Assembly: GCF_025562455.1 (NCBI RefSeq)
Contig: NZ_JAHPRO010000006.1
Coordinates: forward strand, 99,578-163,577
Direction: 5' to 3'
DNA: 64,000 nucleotides
DNA from: Acinetobacter sp. WU_MDCI_Axc73
Lineage (GTDB): Bacteria > Pseudomonadota > Gammaproteobacteria > Pseudomonadales > Moraxellaceae
Positions 38,029 through 47,832 of the stretch are shown piece after piece (the stretch's first letter is position 1; the number at the start of each line of letters is the position of its first letter). The notes under the pieces are model-generated. The model did not search any database. It saw only the letters and a program-made list of their open reading frames with translations, and was not told the DNA's origin. The position numbers were made by a program, and so were the translations under genes.

Positions 38029-39210
38029 TTAACCTTTAATCTTATTAAGTCTGTCTTGAAAATGGGCGCTTTTTTCTTTCTCAAAACGTTCATATAAATC
38101 GACTTTTTCGTAACTATTGCTAAAAATTGGTAAAATGGTTTTTGCAAGCTCATATACTCCTTGAGGAGGAACCGCATTCCCAATTTGTCGTCGAACTTCT
38201 GTGGTTGTCCCAATAAATTCAAAATTATCAGGAAACGATTGAATTCGAGCTCTTTCACGATTGGTAAAGGCTCGCGGTTCAGGGTAGTGATAGCCCCACG
38301 TTCCGCCACCACCCGCAGCAATAATGGTTTTAGATGGTTCATCTGGGTGCATTCTTCTATAGACATGACTAATCATACCTTTTACATATAAGGGATGCCC
38401 TTTTGGAATATCTGTAAAATTACCACCTGGAGGGATTAAATTCAGCATATCAACTGTTTTAGGACTAATACGTAGTAACTCATTATTAGTGGCATTTGCT
38501 GGAATATCTTTTACTGCCTCACCAGCTGTCACAAATGGTTTTAGTCCTTTGGTTGAATCCTGCCCATGAGTGGGAGCTGGATGTTTAAAATCAAAACCTG
38601 TATCTACTCTAATTCCAACAATTAATACCCGTTCTCGTAGCTGAGGAACACCATATTCAGCAAAGTTATAAAGTTTTGCTTGCACATAATATCCTGGACA
38701 AATTGCTTCAAAGTCTTCAATAATTTGTTTAATTGCTTTTTTCTTATTTGCTGTTAATAATCCTTTGACATTTTCAGCAACGAATACTTTAGGCTTTTTT
38801 GCATCAACGAATCGGAGAAAACTTTTGTAAAGATTTCCACGCTCACCTTCTAGGCCTGGTTGTTTCCAGATCATAGAAAAGTCTTGGCATGGGAACCCGC
38901 CCAATATAATGTCGCAATCAGGAATATTTTTATCGTAAGGATCTATTTGCTCAATATCTCCTTCTACAATAACGTCAGCTATATTCTTTCTAAAAGTTTC
39001 ACATGCCCATTTAGAAAGATCATTTGCCCAAACCGTTTCATAGCCAGCCATATGAAAGCCTAGGTCTAGTCCCCCGCAGCCAGTAAATAATGACAGGATC
39101 TTAGGCTTCTTATTTTTACTAAGTATTTGTTTTTTACAGGCATCCTGCTGTAATTCTGTCTGATAAGAACCAGAACTATTCTCTGCAAAATCTTGAAATG
39201 CTACACTCAT
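38029..39210 (-). CDS. dcm: DNA (cytosine-5) methyltransferase
   Basis: A 393-residue C5 methyltransferase. Motif I is LFTGCGGLDLG (41-51), motif IV GGFPCQDFS with catalytic Cys108, motif VI VAENVKGLL (about 147) and motif X/IX near RRQIGNAVPP at the end. It protects host sites from the adjacent PLD nuclease. First gene of the operon methyltransferase, nuclease, Z1 ATPase. The segment 230-310 is the probable target recognition domain. Confidence 0.92.
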   Translation of the reverse strand: MSVAFQDFAENSSGSYQTELQQDACKKQILSKNKKPKILSLFTGCGGLDLGFHMAGYETVWANDLSKWACETFRKNIADVIVEGDIEQIDPYDKNIPDCDIILGGFPCQDFSMIWKQPGLEGERGNLYKSFLRFVDAKKPKVFVAENVKGLLTANKKKAIKQIIEDFEAICPGYYVQAKLYNFAEYGVPQLRERVLIVGIRVDTGFDFKHPAPTHGQDSTKGLKPFVTAGEAVKDIPANATNNELLRISPKTVDMLNLIPPGGNFTDIPKGHPLYVKGMISHVYRRMHPDEPSKTIIAAGGGGTWGYHYPEPRAFTNRERARIQSFPDNFEFIGTTTEVRRQIGNAVPPQGVYELAKTILPIFSNSYEKVDLYERFEKEKSAHFQDRLNKIKG

Positions 39211-39482
39211 TACTCAGCCTGATCATTAAATTTATATAAAACTAGCGTGGATATTAACATAGGTTATAAGATTTAAATTAGTAGAAAAATTTTAAGCGTC
39301 AGTTCATGACGTGATAGAAATGTTAAAGTTTATGAATAAATTTAGTGTTTATCGAGACTCTATATTTTGATTAAAATTATCTAACTGAAACTCAAGTCTT
39401 TTGAAATAGAAATAGCTTAAACTTTTAAGGGGCTTTGGGTTATAGAACCTTATTTTTCATAAAGTATAAGTAATATAATCAG

Positions 39483-40673
39483 TTACGGAGTTTTAGAGTA
39501 AATAGTAATTCTATTTCTCAGACTATCAATAAAATCAGACCACTCCTGCATCATCTTCGTTCGATACTCTAAATGCTGAGCATGGTTATATGCCTGTGAT
39601 ACGGCATTACCAACCCTATGTGCTAACTGAATTTCAATCGCATCGTGCATATAGCCTTGCTCATGTAATGTTGTAGAAGCAAGTCCACGGAAACCATGTC
39701 CAGTCATTTTACCGTTATAGCCCATCGTACGGATCACGCACAAAATTGCATTACTGCTCATGGGTTTAGCTGTGCTGTGATTATAAAAAACATACTGCTT
39801 TCTGCCTGTAAGCGGTAATAAACTCTCTAGTAGTTCAATTGCTTGCCTAGATAGTGGAACGAGATGAGGCAAAGCCATTTTCATCCTTTCGGCTGGTATA
39901 CGCCATATCTTGTTCTCAAAATCGATTTCACTCCATTCCATCATTCTGAGTTCGGCAGTCCGTACAAAAGTGAGAGTCATCAACTGAAGTGCAGTTTTGA
40001 TCACTGGATTACCATGGTAACGATCCATGCGTTCAAGAAAAGGAGGAAACTCCGAAATATCCAATCGAGCCATATGCTTCACTTTACGAGGCTTTAAGGC
40101 TTCGTGAAGGTAAGGTGTTGGATCATTCTCAATCAATCCTTTACGAATCGCAAAACGGAAAATACGCCCAGCTAAAGGAATGGAGCGTTTAGCCATTTCT
40201 TGCGCACCACGTGCTTCAATTTTTTTAGCACATGCCAGTACATCTTTTCCTTTGATCTGATCAATGGGCATGTTACCCAATGCAGGGAATATATCTTTTT
40301 CGAAAACAGATAAATCACGTAGATAAGTTGCTTCTTTAATGACGGCTTTACGATCTGCCATCCACTCCATTGCAAGGACTTTAAATAACTTACCTTCATT
40401 AGTTTGCTGAAGGCGGTCATTCTTTATGGCATTAGGGTCAATATTTTTATAAAGCTGTATACGAGCTTCATCACGGGTACGACGAGCTTGAGCTAATGAG
40501 ATTTCAGGATAACTCCCAATGGTTAAAGTACTTTCACGACCCTTGAAGCGATACTTCAATCTCCAGAACCTTCCGCCTGAAGGCGTGACCTCAAGGTACA
40601 GCCCTTTTTCATCGGCATAACGCTTTTTCTTTTCAAGCGGTTTTATTTTTCTAACGTGAGCATCTGTCAGCAT
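39483..40673 (-). CDS. int: P4-type tyrosine integrase (complete)
   Basis: A 396-residue integrase with an N-terminal arm-binding DUF4102 domain (MLTDAHVRKIKPLEKK), a core-binding domain and the full catalytic set Arg238 (FVRTAELR), His326-x-x-Arg329 (HGFRG), His352 (LAHRVG) and Tyr362 (AYNHAQ). It is transcribed away from the tRNA-Ser gene with its start 180 bases from the att core, the usual P4-island design. It should drive insertion and excision of the 18.9-kb island. Confidence 0.93.
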   Translation of the reverse strand: MLTDAHVRKIKPLEKKKRYADEKGLYLEVTPSGGRFWRLKYRFKGRESTLTIGSYPEISLAQARRTRDEARIQLYKNIDPNAIKNDRLQQTNEGKLFKVLAMEWMADRKAVIKEATYLRDLSVFEKDIFPALGNMPIDQIKGKDVLACAKKIEARGAQEMAKRSIPLAGRIFRFAIRKGLIENDPTPYLHEALKPRKVKHMARLDISEFPPFLERMDRYHGNPVIKTALQLMTLTFVRTAELRMMEWSEIDFENKIWRIPAERMKMALPHLVPLSRQAIELLESLLPLTGRKQYVFYNHSTAKPMSSNAILCVIRTMGYNGKMTGHGFRGLASTTLHEQGYMHDAIEIQLAHRVGNAVSQAYNHAQHLEYRTKMMQEWSDFIDSLRNRITIYSKTP

Positions 40674-40695
40674 TTTTAGCTATTTCTTTGGAATT

Positions 40696-40743
40696 TGGGG
40701 GACGATTTATAGTATAACCAAATCATCCCCCACTTGTCCCCCA
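40696..40743. promoter_or_regulatory. Candidate integrase arm sites, right end
   Basis: CCCCCA at 40727 and 40738 (11 bp apart), plus the inverted half-site TGGGGG at 40696-40701, within 75 bases upstream of int. The doublet matches those at 22019 and 21811. Overlap with the int promoter region would allow autoregulation. Confidence 0.55.
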
Positions 40744-40852
40744 TGATGTTTCAGGAGTACAAGGATAGCCAAGGATTTAAAAGAACATTAAAAAAGGCTT
40801 AAACTATTGTAGTTCAAGCCTTTAAGGTAAGTTTCGGTATTTTTAAAACAGA

Positions 40853-40875
40853 ATCTTGGCGGTGAGAGAGGGATT
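40853..40875. repeat. Right attachment repeat (3' end of tRNA-Ser)
   Basis: ATCTTGGCGGTGAGAGAGGGA overlaps the last bases of the tRNA-Ser gene and matches the left repeat at 21937-21958. Insertion therefore restored the tRNA 3' end. Confidence 0.8.
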
Positions 40876-40946
40876 CGAACCCTCGATACGCGCAAACGTA
40901 TACACACTTTCCAGGCGTGCTCCTTCAGCCACTCGGACACCTCACC
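40857..40946 (-). tRNA. tRNA-Ser (anticodon GGA)
   Basis: A 90-base class II tRNA with acceptor strands GGTGAGG and TCTCACC (last pair G-T), anticodon loop CTGGAAA (GGA), a long variable arm (GTGTATACGTTTGCGCGTATC) and TTCGAAT in the T loop; discriminator G and encoded CCA at 40857-40859. It is the integration site of the island. Confidence 0.95.
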
Positions 40947-41069
40947 AAGGCGAGCGATAATAGCTAAAAAAAGACATGCTGCCAAGCTTAAAACAATTGA
41001 TTTGCAGAAAAAAAAATAACTTAATGTTAATATGGCGCAAAAATACTATTCAAATATTGAAGATTGAGT

Positions 41070-42950
41070 ATGCAAAGTCCTGCAAAAAAAGCTGCGTTAC
41101 CCGCGATTACGCTAGCAGCGTTAGGCGTGGTATTTGGTGATATTGGAACCAGTCCACTCTATGCCTTTGCACAAACCTTTACCAGCGCGCATGTCACGAT
41201 TTCAGAAGCGACAGTATTTGGCATTCTTTCCCTGATTTTCTGGTGTATTACGCTTTCTATCAGCTTTAAATATGTCACCATTGTCATGCGCGCAGACAAC
41301 AATGGTGAAGGTGGTATCATGTCGTTACTGGCATTGTTGCTCCGCATAAAAAAGCTTGACCCTAAAAAGAAAATTTATCTGATTGCATTAGGCTTTGTGG
41401 GAGCTTCTTTGTTTTTTGGAGATGGCATCATTACCCCCGCAATTTCAGTACTTTCTGCGATTGAAGGTTTAAGCATTGCTACGCCCGCATTTGATAAATG
41501 GCTAATGCCGATTGGCTTAGGAATTTTGACTGCGCTGTTTGTGGTGCAGCGACATGGTACGGCTACCATGGGAAAATTTTTTGGTCCAATCACACTTGTC
41601 TGGTTTATTTCTATTGGGTTATTGGGGCTATGGAGCATTATTCAGACACCGCATATTTTATTATTTGTAAATCCGCTATGGGCCATTGAGTTTGCCATTC
41701 ATCAACCTTTTATTGCTTTTATCGCAATGGGTTCAGTTGTCTTGACTATGACTGGCGGTGAAGCACTATATGCAGATATGGGGCATTTTGGTCGCCTACC
41801 GATCCGGTTGGCTTGGTTTATTATTGTTTGTCCATGTTTATTGCTCAATTATGCTGGTCAAGGCGCTTTGTTACTGCGTGATCCACAAGCAGTATCCAAT
41901 CCGTTTTATCTACTAGTGCCCGAATGGGCTTTGTATCCAATGATTGGTTTGGCAACAGCTGCCGCCGTGATTGCTTCGCAAGCAGTGATTACGGGTGTAT
42001 TTTCCATGGTTAATCAGGCGATCCAACTACGTTATTTGCCTCGTTTAAGCGTAATTCATACCTCGGATGTAGAGCAGGGACAAATTTATGTACCTTTTAT
42101 TAATTGGGTGCTGTATATCTCCGTTTTTATTTTAATTATTCTGTTTGAAACCAGTAGTAGTTTAGCCAGTGCTTATGGTGTGGCGGTTACCATGACCATG
42201 CTGTGCGTCACGATTTTGATTTCTGTATTGGCTTATGGTGCATGGAAATGGCCGTGGTGGAAAGTCGCGATGTTTGCGATTCCATTTTTAGCCTTGGACG
42301 GTATTTTTGTTGCATCAACTTCGCTCAAGATTTTGGCCGGTGGTTGGGTGCCAATTGTCATTGGTATTGCGGTATTTACGATTTTGATGACTTGGAAACG
42401 CGGGCGTGAAATTGTCTATCACCGTCTGGAAACTGATGCATTACCAATGAGTCTTTTTATTCAAAGTATTAGTTCGAGCAATGAAACGCAATTTGTACCA
42501 GGTGAAGCTATTTTCCTGACAGGTAATCCGAATATCGTTCCACATGCGATGCTGCACAATATCAAACATAATAAGGTGCTGCATGAGCGCAATGTCATGG
42601 TCACGGTCTATACGCAGGATATTCCTTATGTGGCACAGCAGGATCGAATTAAACTTGAAAAATTGAATGATCATTTTTATCGTATCTTTATGTATTACGG
42701 CTTCAAAGATCAGCCCAACATTCCTCAGGCACTCAAACAGGCTTATGATGAATGGGGTTTTGATTTCGATATGATGCAGATCAGCTTCTTCATTTCACGT
42801 GATCGATTGATTCATACCGTTGGAGATGGCATGTCGCCGTGGCGTGAAAAACTGTTTATTTCAATGCAACGAAATACCAGTCCTGTCAGCGATTTTTATC
42901 AGATTCCACCGAACCGTGTGGTAGAGCTCGGTAGCCAGATTGAAATTTAA
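41070..42950 (+). CDS. kup: Low-affinity potassium uptake protein Kup
   Basis: A 626-residue K+/H+ symporter in the inner membrane with 12 predicted helices. The signature [15 protein letters not shown] is at about residues 19-33, with [13 protein letters not shown] and [17 protein letters not shown] after it; a cytosolic C-terminal domain follows from about 450. ATG 41070 starts [10 protein letters not shown]; an upstream TTG (41064) adds only two residues. It follows tRNA-Ser by ~120 bases and ends at a strong terminator. Confidence 0.95.
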   Translation: MQSPAKKAALPAITLAALGVVFGDIGTSPLYAFAQTFTSAHVTISEATVFGILSLIFWCITLSISFKYVTIVMRADNNGEGGIMSLLALLLRIKKLDPKKKIYLIALGFVGASLFFGDGIITPAISVLSAIEGLSIATPAFDKWLMPIGLGILTALFVVQRHGTATMGKFFGPITLVWFISIGLLGLWSIIQTPHILLFVNPLWAIEFAIHQPFIAFIAMGSVVLTMTGGEALYADMGHFGRLPIRLAWFIIVCPCLLLNYAGQGALLLRDPQAVSNPFYLLVPEWALYPMIGLATAAAVIASQAVITGVFSMVNQAIQLRYLPRLSVIHTSDVEQGQIYVPFINWVLYISVFILIILFETSSSLASAYGVAVTMTMLCVTILISVLAYGAWKWPWWKVAMFAIPFLALDGIFVASTSLKILAGGWVPIVIGIAVFTILMTWKRGREIVYHRLETDALPMSLFIQSISSSNETQFVPGEAIFLTGNPNIVPHAMLHNIKHNKVLHERNVMVTVYTQDIPYVAQQDRIKLEKLNDHFYRIFMYYGFKDQPNIPQALKQAYDEWGFDFDMMQISFFISRDRLIHTVGDGMSPWREKLFISMQRNTSPVSDFYQIPPNRVVELGSQIEI

Positions 42951-42960
42951 ATCTAAATTG

Positions 42961-43007
42961 ATCAAATAAAAAACCAGAGTCAAAATGACTCTGGTTTTTT
43001 ATTTGAT
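42961..43007. terminator. Bidirectional terminator between kup and the 43017 gene
   Basis: A perfect 22-bp stem (42961-42982 with 42986-43007) and an AAA loop; A and T runs on both flanks of the GC-richer heart allow use from either strand. Confidence 0.9.
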
Positions 43008-43016
43008 AGCAAGCAG

Positions 43017-43454
43017 TTATTGATTAACTGGCTCTGAGATGTGTTCAGGGGCCACATTGCTATTTTGATCCTGCGCATTTGCTGGTGCTGCTTGCATTGC
43101 AGGTGCTTCTGGTTGAGCAGATTCAGGTATTGCTTGCGCTGGTGCATTTGGATCGATTGATGGGGCCGATGTCGCAGCAGGGTCTGTCATATCACTTTGA
43201 TGCGGTGCGACAGTCTGAATGTCTTGTGAATTCATGGGCTGAGTTTGCACTGGATGAGATTGACCAGAAATGAGTTGAACTTTGCCGCTTTTGACTAACT
43301 CTTCAAGCGAACCTGATTGCCCATTTACCGTTGTTGTCACTTTGGCTTTGGATAAACTTTCTAGGGTTTCACCCGCTTGAACAGGTTGTTCTGCGAAAGC
43401 AGTCATACTCAATGAGGCTGTCACGAAAGCTACAGCAATGAATTGAGCGCGCAT
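43017..43454 (-). CDS. Secreted Pro/Ala/Gln-rich hypothetical protein
   Basis: A 145-residue protein with a Sec signal peptide, probably cut after AFA (residue ~21). The mature part starts with a short structured section (ETLESLSKAKVTTTVNGQ) and then becomes a low-complexity Pro/Ala/Gln tail. No family recognised; likely periplasmic. It shares a terminator with kup. Confidence 0.7.
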   Translation of the reverse strand: MRAQFIAVAFVTASLSMTAFAEQPVQAGETLESLSKAKVTTTVNGQSGSLEELVKSGKVQLISGQSHPVQTQPMNSQDIQTVAPHQSDMTDPAATSAPSIDPNAPAQAIPESAQPEAPAMQAAPANAQDQNSNVAPEHISEPVNQ

Positions 43455-43716
43455 AAGAGACTCCTAAATTTAATCATTTTTCATGTTTATCGTGAAGCTA
43501 CCTTCGCATAGCCATTCTTGTTGTTTCAATTAAATATACGAAACATGACCAATCATATGGTCAAAGATAAAAATAAAACGACAAACTGTTACGCGCATAG
43601 GTGATTTATTGATCAAATTGTGCTGTTGCTTTAATCAAATGAGATATGGCTGAATATACAGTGAAAACTTGAATTGTTAAGCTTTTACTTAGACTCTTGA
43701 TTTAATGTAGAAGATT

Positions 43717-44787
43717 GTGGCGCGAAAAAAGACCCGAGCAAATTCAGATTTCTCTTGGATCAAACAACATATTGGTAAATTTTTTCTGGGCACAATTGCG
43801 GCAGGCAGTTTTGTGATTGCTTTTGGTGAGGGTAAAGTTTCACAATGGATCAGTCCGATTTCAAATAATAGCGCTTGTCTCAATCAGTTTTATCGGGATA
43901 TTCCTCCAGTGTTAGCAAAAGACAGCTTACAAAAAAATAGTTACGCACTGTGTTTTCATGACTTTAATGTCATGTATTCAGGTGTTTCAAAAACACCGCT
44001 TTGGGTCTCGGAAAAATTAACACCAATACGTTTGAGCCAACGTATTAAGCGTGAAGATAATTTCCATGAAGAAACTCGAATTCCAGAAATGCATCGGGCC
44101 TTATTAAGCGACTATCGTGGTTCTGGTTATGACCGTGGACACATGGCGCCGAATGGCGATATGGGCAATACCACAGCACAATACGATAGTTTTTCACTGG
44201 CCAATATGGTGCCGCAAGCCCCTAAAAATAATCAACAAGTTTGGCGTGAACTTGAAGAAGCAACCCGTGCCTTGGTGACGAAGCAAAAACAGGACGTTTA
44301 TGTGGTAACAGGACCAGTTTTTGAAGGAAAAAAATTAAAAACGATCGGACGGGGTGTGATCGTTCCAAGCGCAGTATTTAAAGTCATTTATTTACCGAAA
44401 ACAGGTGCGATTGGTGCATATTATGCGCCTAATGATAACTCACTAAGAGTTAAGGTAGTAAGTGTTTGTTATCTTGAAGAAAAGTTAGGGATGAATCTTT
44501 TTCCACAATTAACAGAGGAACAAAAGCGCAATGTTTATCAGCTTCCATTTAAGGCAACTGCGGTAAAAGCACAAAAACCCTTGAGCTATTTACATTGGGA
44601 TGGCGAAAGTCAGTGTGCGGAGGATGTCGAGCAGCAAACCCTGAACGCAGTGCAGAAACAATTTACTCAACAAAAACAGCAAGCGGTACCTATTGAAGCC
44701 CAAGGGATTGATGAAGACACCAAACAAGCGATAATCAAACAATTGGTCGATGCACTATTGCATTACTTTTTACAAATTTTGAGATAA
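43717..44787 (+). CDS. DNA/RNA non-specific endonuclease (DRGH type)
   Basis: A 356-residue Serratia-nuclease-fold protein. The catalytic motif is YDRGHMAPNGDM (about residue 142), with SLANMVPQAPKNNQQVW supplying the metal-binding Asn. An N-terminal hydrophobic stretch (FFLGTIAAGSFVIAF, about 22-36) should anchor or export it, so it acts outside the cytoplasm. The start is GTG 43717. It may degrade extracellular nucleic acid for nutrition or DNA uptake; the latter is inference. Confidence 0.85.
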   Translation: MARKKTRANSDFSWIKQHIGKFFLGTIAAGSFVIAFGEGKVSQWISPISNNSACLNQFYRDIPPVLAKDSLQKNSYALCFHDFNVMYSGVSKTPLWVSEKLTPIRLSQRIKREDNFHEETRIPEMHRALLSDYRGSGYDRGHMAPNGDMGNTTAQYDSFSLANMVPQAPKNNQQVWRELEEATRALVTKQKQDVYVVTGPVFEGKKLKTIGRGVIVPSAVFKVIYLPKTGAIGAYYAPNDNSLRVKVVSVCYLEEKLGMNLFPQLTEEQKRNVYQLPFKATAVKAQKPLSYLHWDGESQCAEDVEQQTLNAVQKQFTQQKQQAVPIEAQGIDEDTKQAIIKQLVDALLHYFLQILR

Positions 44788-44843
44788 ATATTCGATGTGA
44801 GAATGGGCAAAATCGGTTAATTTCAAAAGAAGGAAAAACAACA

Positions 44844-45101
44844 ATGGGCAGTACAGAAATGTTTAAACCGTTTGAACATGGTGATGAATCTTCCAGTATT
44901 GAGGATTTAACACTCGAAAATCAGGTCGATTGTGTGAATGTATATGGCAATTTACAGATCACCAAGGATCAACATGGCTTGCAACTGGTAAAACAATTAC
45001 AGACCTTCATCAATAGCATAGTGACTGAATTAGAAAAACAACCACTTCCTGAGAAAATTCAGATCAAACCTGAACAAGAGATTGATAATCCGTTTTTATA
45101 A
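44844..45101 (+). CDS. Hypothetical protein, 85 aa
   Basis: A short acidic cytosolic protein: the centre reads VNVYGNLQITKDQHGLQLVKQLQ and the end NPFL. No family with known function. AGAAGGAAA upstream of ATG 44844 is a good ribosome-binding site. It lies 57 bases downstream of the endonuclease gene on the same strand. Confidence 0.65.
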   Translation: MGSTEMFKPFEHGDESSSIEDLTLENQVDCVNVYGNLQITKDQHGLQLVKQLQTFINSIVTELEKQPLPEKIQIKPEQEIDNPFL

Positions 45102-45106
45102 TGAAA

Positions 45107-45132
45107 AAAGCAGACTTTAAATAGACTGCTTT
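45107..45132 (-). terminator. Terminator of aqpZ
   Basis: Stem AAAGCAG / CTGCTTT with partial extension inside; on the minus strand it runs into TTTTTT. Confidence 0.65.
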
Positions 45133-45149
45133 CCTTCAATATTCAAAGC

Positions 45150-45839
45150 TTAAACTTTTTCTTTAATCACCACTTTATAGATCATCGCTCCCAGAATTGC
45201 GCCTAAAATAGGGGCAACCCAGAACAACCATAATTGACTGAGGGCAGCAGTTTCAGCAAACAAAGCAACTCCTGTACTACGTGCAGGATTTACAGAGGTA
45301 TTGGTGACTGGAATACTGATCAAGTGAATGACAGTCAACGTTAAACCAATGGCGATCGGTGCAAAGCCCGCAGGCGCATTTCGATGTGTTGATAGTAAAA
45401 TAATGATCAGGAAGAAGGCGGTAAGAACGACTTCAATCAAAAATGCGGATCCTAAAGAGAAATGATTCGGTGATAACTCTGCATAACCATTAGTCGCGAA
45501 CCCGCCTGTACCCGAAAAGCCTGCCTGTCCCTGTACGATGATATACAGCACGAATGCCGAAACAACGGAACCCATCACTTGTGAAACAATATAAGGAATG
45601 ACCTCCTTAGTCTCTAAGCGCCCACCTACCCACATGCCCACACTCACCGCTGGATTAAAGTGAGCACCAGAAATATGACCAAAGGCATACGCTCCCGTTA
45701 ATACAGTTAATCCGAAGGCGAAGGCAACGCCTAGAAAACCAATACCCAGTTCAGGAAATGCAGCAGCTAATACAGCACTGCCACAACCACCAAAAACTAG
45801 CCAGAATGTACCCAAAAATTCAGCAAAGTATTTATTCAT
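45150..45839 (-). CDS. aqpZ: Aquaporin Z
   Basis: A 229-residue water channel with six predicted helices and both NPA boxes (HFNPAVS and SVNPARS). The ar/R filter arginine follows the second box and the helix-2 FGHISGAHF motif is intact, as in water-selective AqpZ. The N-terminus [25 protein letters not shown] matches E. coli AqpZ when started at ATG 45839; an upstream in-frame start (45872) would add 11 residues with no counterpart. Confidence 0.93.
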   Translation of the reverse strand: MNKYFAEFLGTFWLVFGGCGSAVLAAAFPELGIGFLGVAFAFGLTVLTGAYAFGHISGAHFNPAVSVGMWVGGRLETKEVIPYIVSQVMGSVVSAFVLYIIVQGQAGFSGTGGFATNGYAELSPNHFSLGSAFLIEVVLTAFFLIIILLSTHRNAPAGFAPIAIGLTLTVIHLISIPVTNTSVNPARSTGVALFAETAALSQLWLFWVAPILGAILGAMIYKVVIKEKV

Positions 45840-46002
45840 TTTTATCACCCACCGTGTTATATGCAATGACATGATTTGAAATCATGTAGTATGTTTATAG
45901 TCTCTTTTAGGTGTGCATTTTGCACATTTTAAGATAATTTTTTATACCGTGTGTAAGGAAAACAATCAATTGTTAAATGAACGTATTGGAAAATTTATTT
46001 GA

Positions 46003-47010
46003 TCAAGCATTGTAAATAAGATGGTTTATTCGCCATTGTTGCGGTGTCAGTCCACTCCATTGTTTAAATGCACGTTGAAAAGCGCTTTGTTCTGAATAGC
46101 AGAGCAACAAAGCGATGTCCTGTAATCTAAGATGTGGATCTTTTAAATATTCAAGCGCCAGCATATACCGAATCTGTTGAGTTCTTTGCTGAAAAGTCAT
46201 ATTGCGCTGTTGTAAATGACGTTGTAATTGACGTACTGATAAGCCTAATAGTGCTGCGATTTGATCAATTTGATATTCATTTTTTTGTAAACCTTTCAAT
46301 ATTGCTTGCTGTAAACGCTGATCCAATTGATTGGAGTGAGGGAGTTCTTGTAAGAGTTCTTGTGCTTGACGCATTAATAATTGTTGTAAAGTATGATCTG
46401 CATTACCAATTACTTTATTCGCTTCACTTATTGGAATCAGGATTTGCGTCTTGGCTTGAGAAAAGCGTACTCGGCAATGAAAATAGCGCTCATACAGATG
46501 TAAGTCTTTGGGTGCAGAGTTGATAAAATGAACTTCGTGTAACTCTATTTTTTCTTTACACATAAACTGCTGTAAAAATTCAACCATTAACGCAATCGCG
46601 ATTTCATCGGTCAGTTGAGTCGGATGAAGCTCGGGCTCTTCCCAACGAATCGAAAAATAAGGCGATACGAACTCAACTTCGAGTGGGCTGCCATCATAAA
46701 CCAATCGATGAAAATCCTGATAACGATGAAGTGCTTCACCTAGACTTTCACAGGATAAAGCCAAATAAGCCAATATACCCAAGTGCTTGGGTTGTACATA
46801 TTTTGCGATACGTAGCCCCAGACCAGTTTGAGGTTGTAACCGTTGAATTTGTTCGAGCAAATCTCGCCAGATCACATAATCAAAACGTTCCTGATTTTGA
46901 ATGTCAAGCAGCTTAATCGGAACAACAAGATGTTGGGATTCACAATATAATTTTAATAAATGTCCCAGCCCCCCATAGACTGATCCCGCATAATTTTTGA
47001 TTAAAGCCAT
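46003..47010 (-). CDS. AraC-family regulator (OruR/ArgR-like architecture)
   Basis: A 335-residue regulator: an N-terminal ligand-binding domain of the Arabinose_bd type (about 20-210) and a C-terminal AraC DNA-binding domain with two HTH motifs (IDQIAALLGLSVRQLQRHL and LRLQDIALLLCYSEQSAFQRAFKQW). The inducer is unknown. It is divergent from the hydroxylase-like gene at 47115 with only 104 bases between, so that gene is a likely target. Confidence 0.87.
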   Translation of the reverse strand: MALIKNYAGSVYGGLGHLLKLYCESQHLVVPIKLLDIQNQERFDYVIWRDLLEQIQRLQPQTGLGLRIAKYVQPKHLGILAYLALSCESLGEALHRYQDFHRLVYDGSPLEVEFVSPYFSIRWEEPELHPTQLTDEIAIALMVEFLQQFMCKEKIELHEVHFINSAPKDLHLYERYFHCRVRFSQAKTQILIPISEANKVIGNADHTLQQLLMRQAQELLQELPHSNQLDQRLQQAILKGLQKNEYQIDQIAALLGLSVRQLQRHLQQRNMTFQQRTQQIRYMLALEYLKDPHLRLQDIALLLCYSEQSAFQRAFKQWSGLTPQQWRINHLIYNA

Positions 47011-47114
47011 CCTTCAGTGCTCTTTTGTCGTGTTTTGTCAATGAATGATAAAAATGAGTCAATACATAACATAGAAAAATTCTTATATTCAAGTCAAAAG
47101 GGAGGATATTTAAA

Positions 47115-47762
47115 ATGATAAAAGGTTTTGTAGCGGGTTTAGTCTTAGCCAATGGCTTTGAGTGGGTAGCACACAAATATTTATTACATGGTGTACATCG
47201 CAAAGGTCGGCCACGTTTTAGCCCCACACCTAAGCAAATGGAATCACACTGGGCGCACCATCGTGAAGTGCGCAAAACGCAGTTTCATGACGAATGCTAT
47301 GAGGAAGGACTACATCACTGGCGTACTCGTAATGAGCTTGGTGCGTTAGCTGTAGTCGCTATGGTTTCAAGTGCGGCTGCCTATCCATTTTCAAAGGGTA
47401 TGGCGTTGGCATTTTGCTATAGTGCAGGCAATTATTTTTATGTACACCGTCGTTCCCATCTTGAACCTGACTGGGCAAAACGCCGTATTCCTTGGCATTA
47501 TGATCATCACATGAATACGAATCAGGATGCAAACTGGGGCGTTACTCGACCATGGTTTGATTATATTTTGGGAACACGAGTGGTTTCATCTGAGGATTTA
47601 AAAGAGGCTAATCCTTTAGGTTTAACATTACCTGTAAGATGGTCTGAAAAGTTGACCATCGCCATTGAACGCTTTTTTCCAGCCCAATATCTTCAACAAA
47701 AGCCAAAATTGCTAGAAGATATGAGCGCAAAAGAGATGCAAACGCAATCTTCCATCGCTTAA
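47115..47762 (+). CDS. Fatty-acid-hydroxylase-like di-iron membrane protein
   Basis: A 215-residue protein with histidine clusters typical of the sterol desaturase / fatty acid hydroxylase superfamily: HKYLLH, HWAHHRE, HHW, HRRSHLEPDW and WHYDHHM. Hydrophobic helices lie at about 1-17 and 75-110. It probably oxidises a lipid in the inner membrane. GGAGGA lies about ten bases before ATG 47115. The divergent AraC gene suggests lipid-related control. Confidence 0.7.
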   Translation: MIKGFVAGLVLANGFEWVAHKYLLHGVHRKGRPRFSPTPKQMESHWAHHREVRKTQFHDECYEEGLHHWRTRNELGALAVVAMVSSAAAYPFSKGMALAFCYSAGNYFYVHRRSHLEPDWAKRRIPWHYDHHMNTNQDANWGVTRPWFDYILGTRVVSSEDLKEANPLGLTLPVRWSEKLTIAIERFFPAQYLQQKPKLLEDMSAKEMQTQSSIA

Positions 47763-47766
47763 AAAA

Positions 47767-47801
47767 TCTAAGGGCAGTTGAATCAAAATTCACTGCCCTT
47801 G
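47767..47801 (-). terminator. Terminator of hisF
   Basis: AAGGGCAGT / ACTGCCCTT stem with a bulge; on the minus strand TTTTTT follows. It lies between the converging 47115 and hisF genes. Confidence 0.7.
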
Positions 47802-47832
47802 ATGATATCTGATTTAAATCACAACTGCTGTG

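Noticed and set aside
46134..46523. 129-codon frame antisense to the AraC-family gene
   Set aside because: No ribosome-binding site or family pattern; codon periodicity belongs to the regulator.
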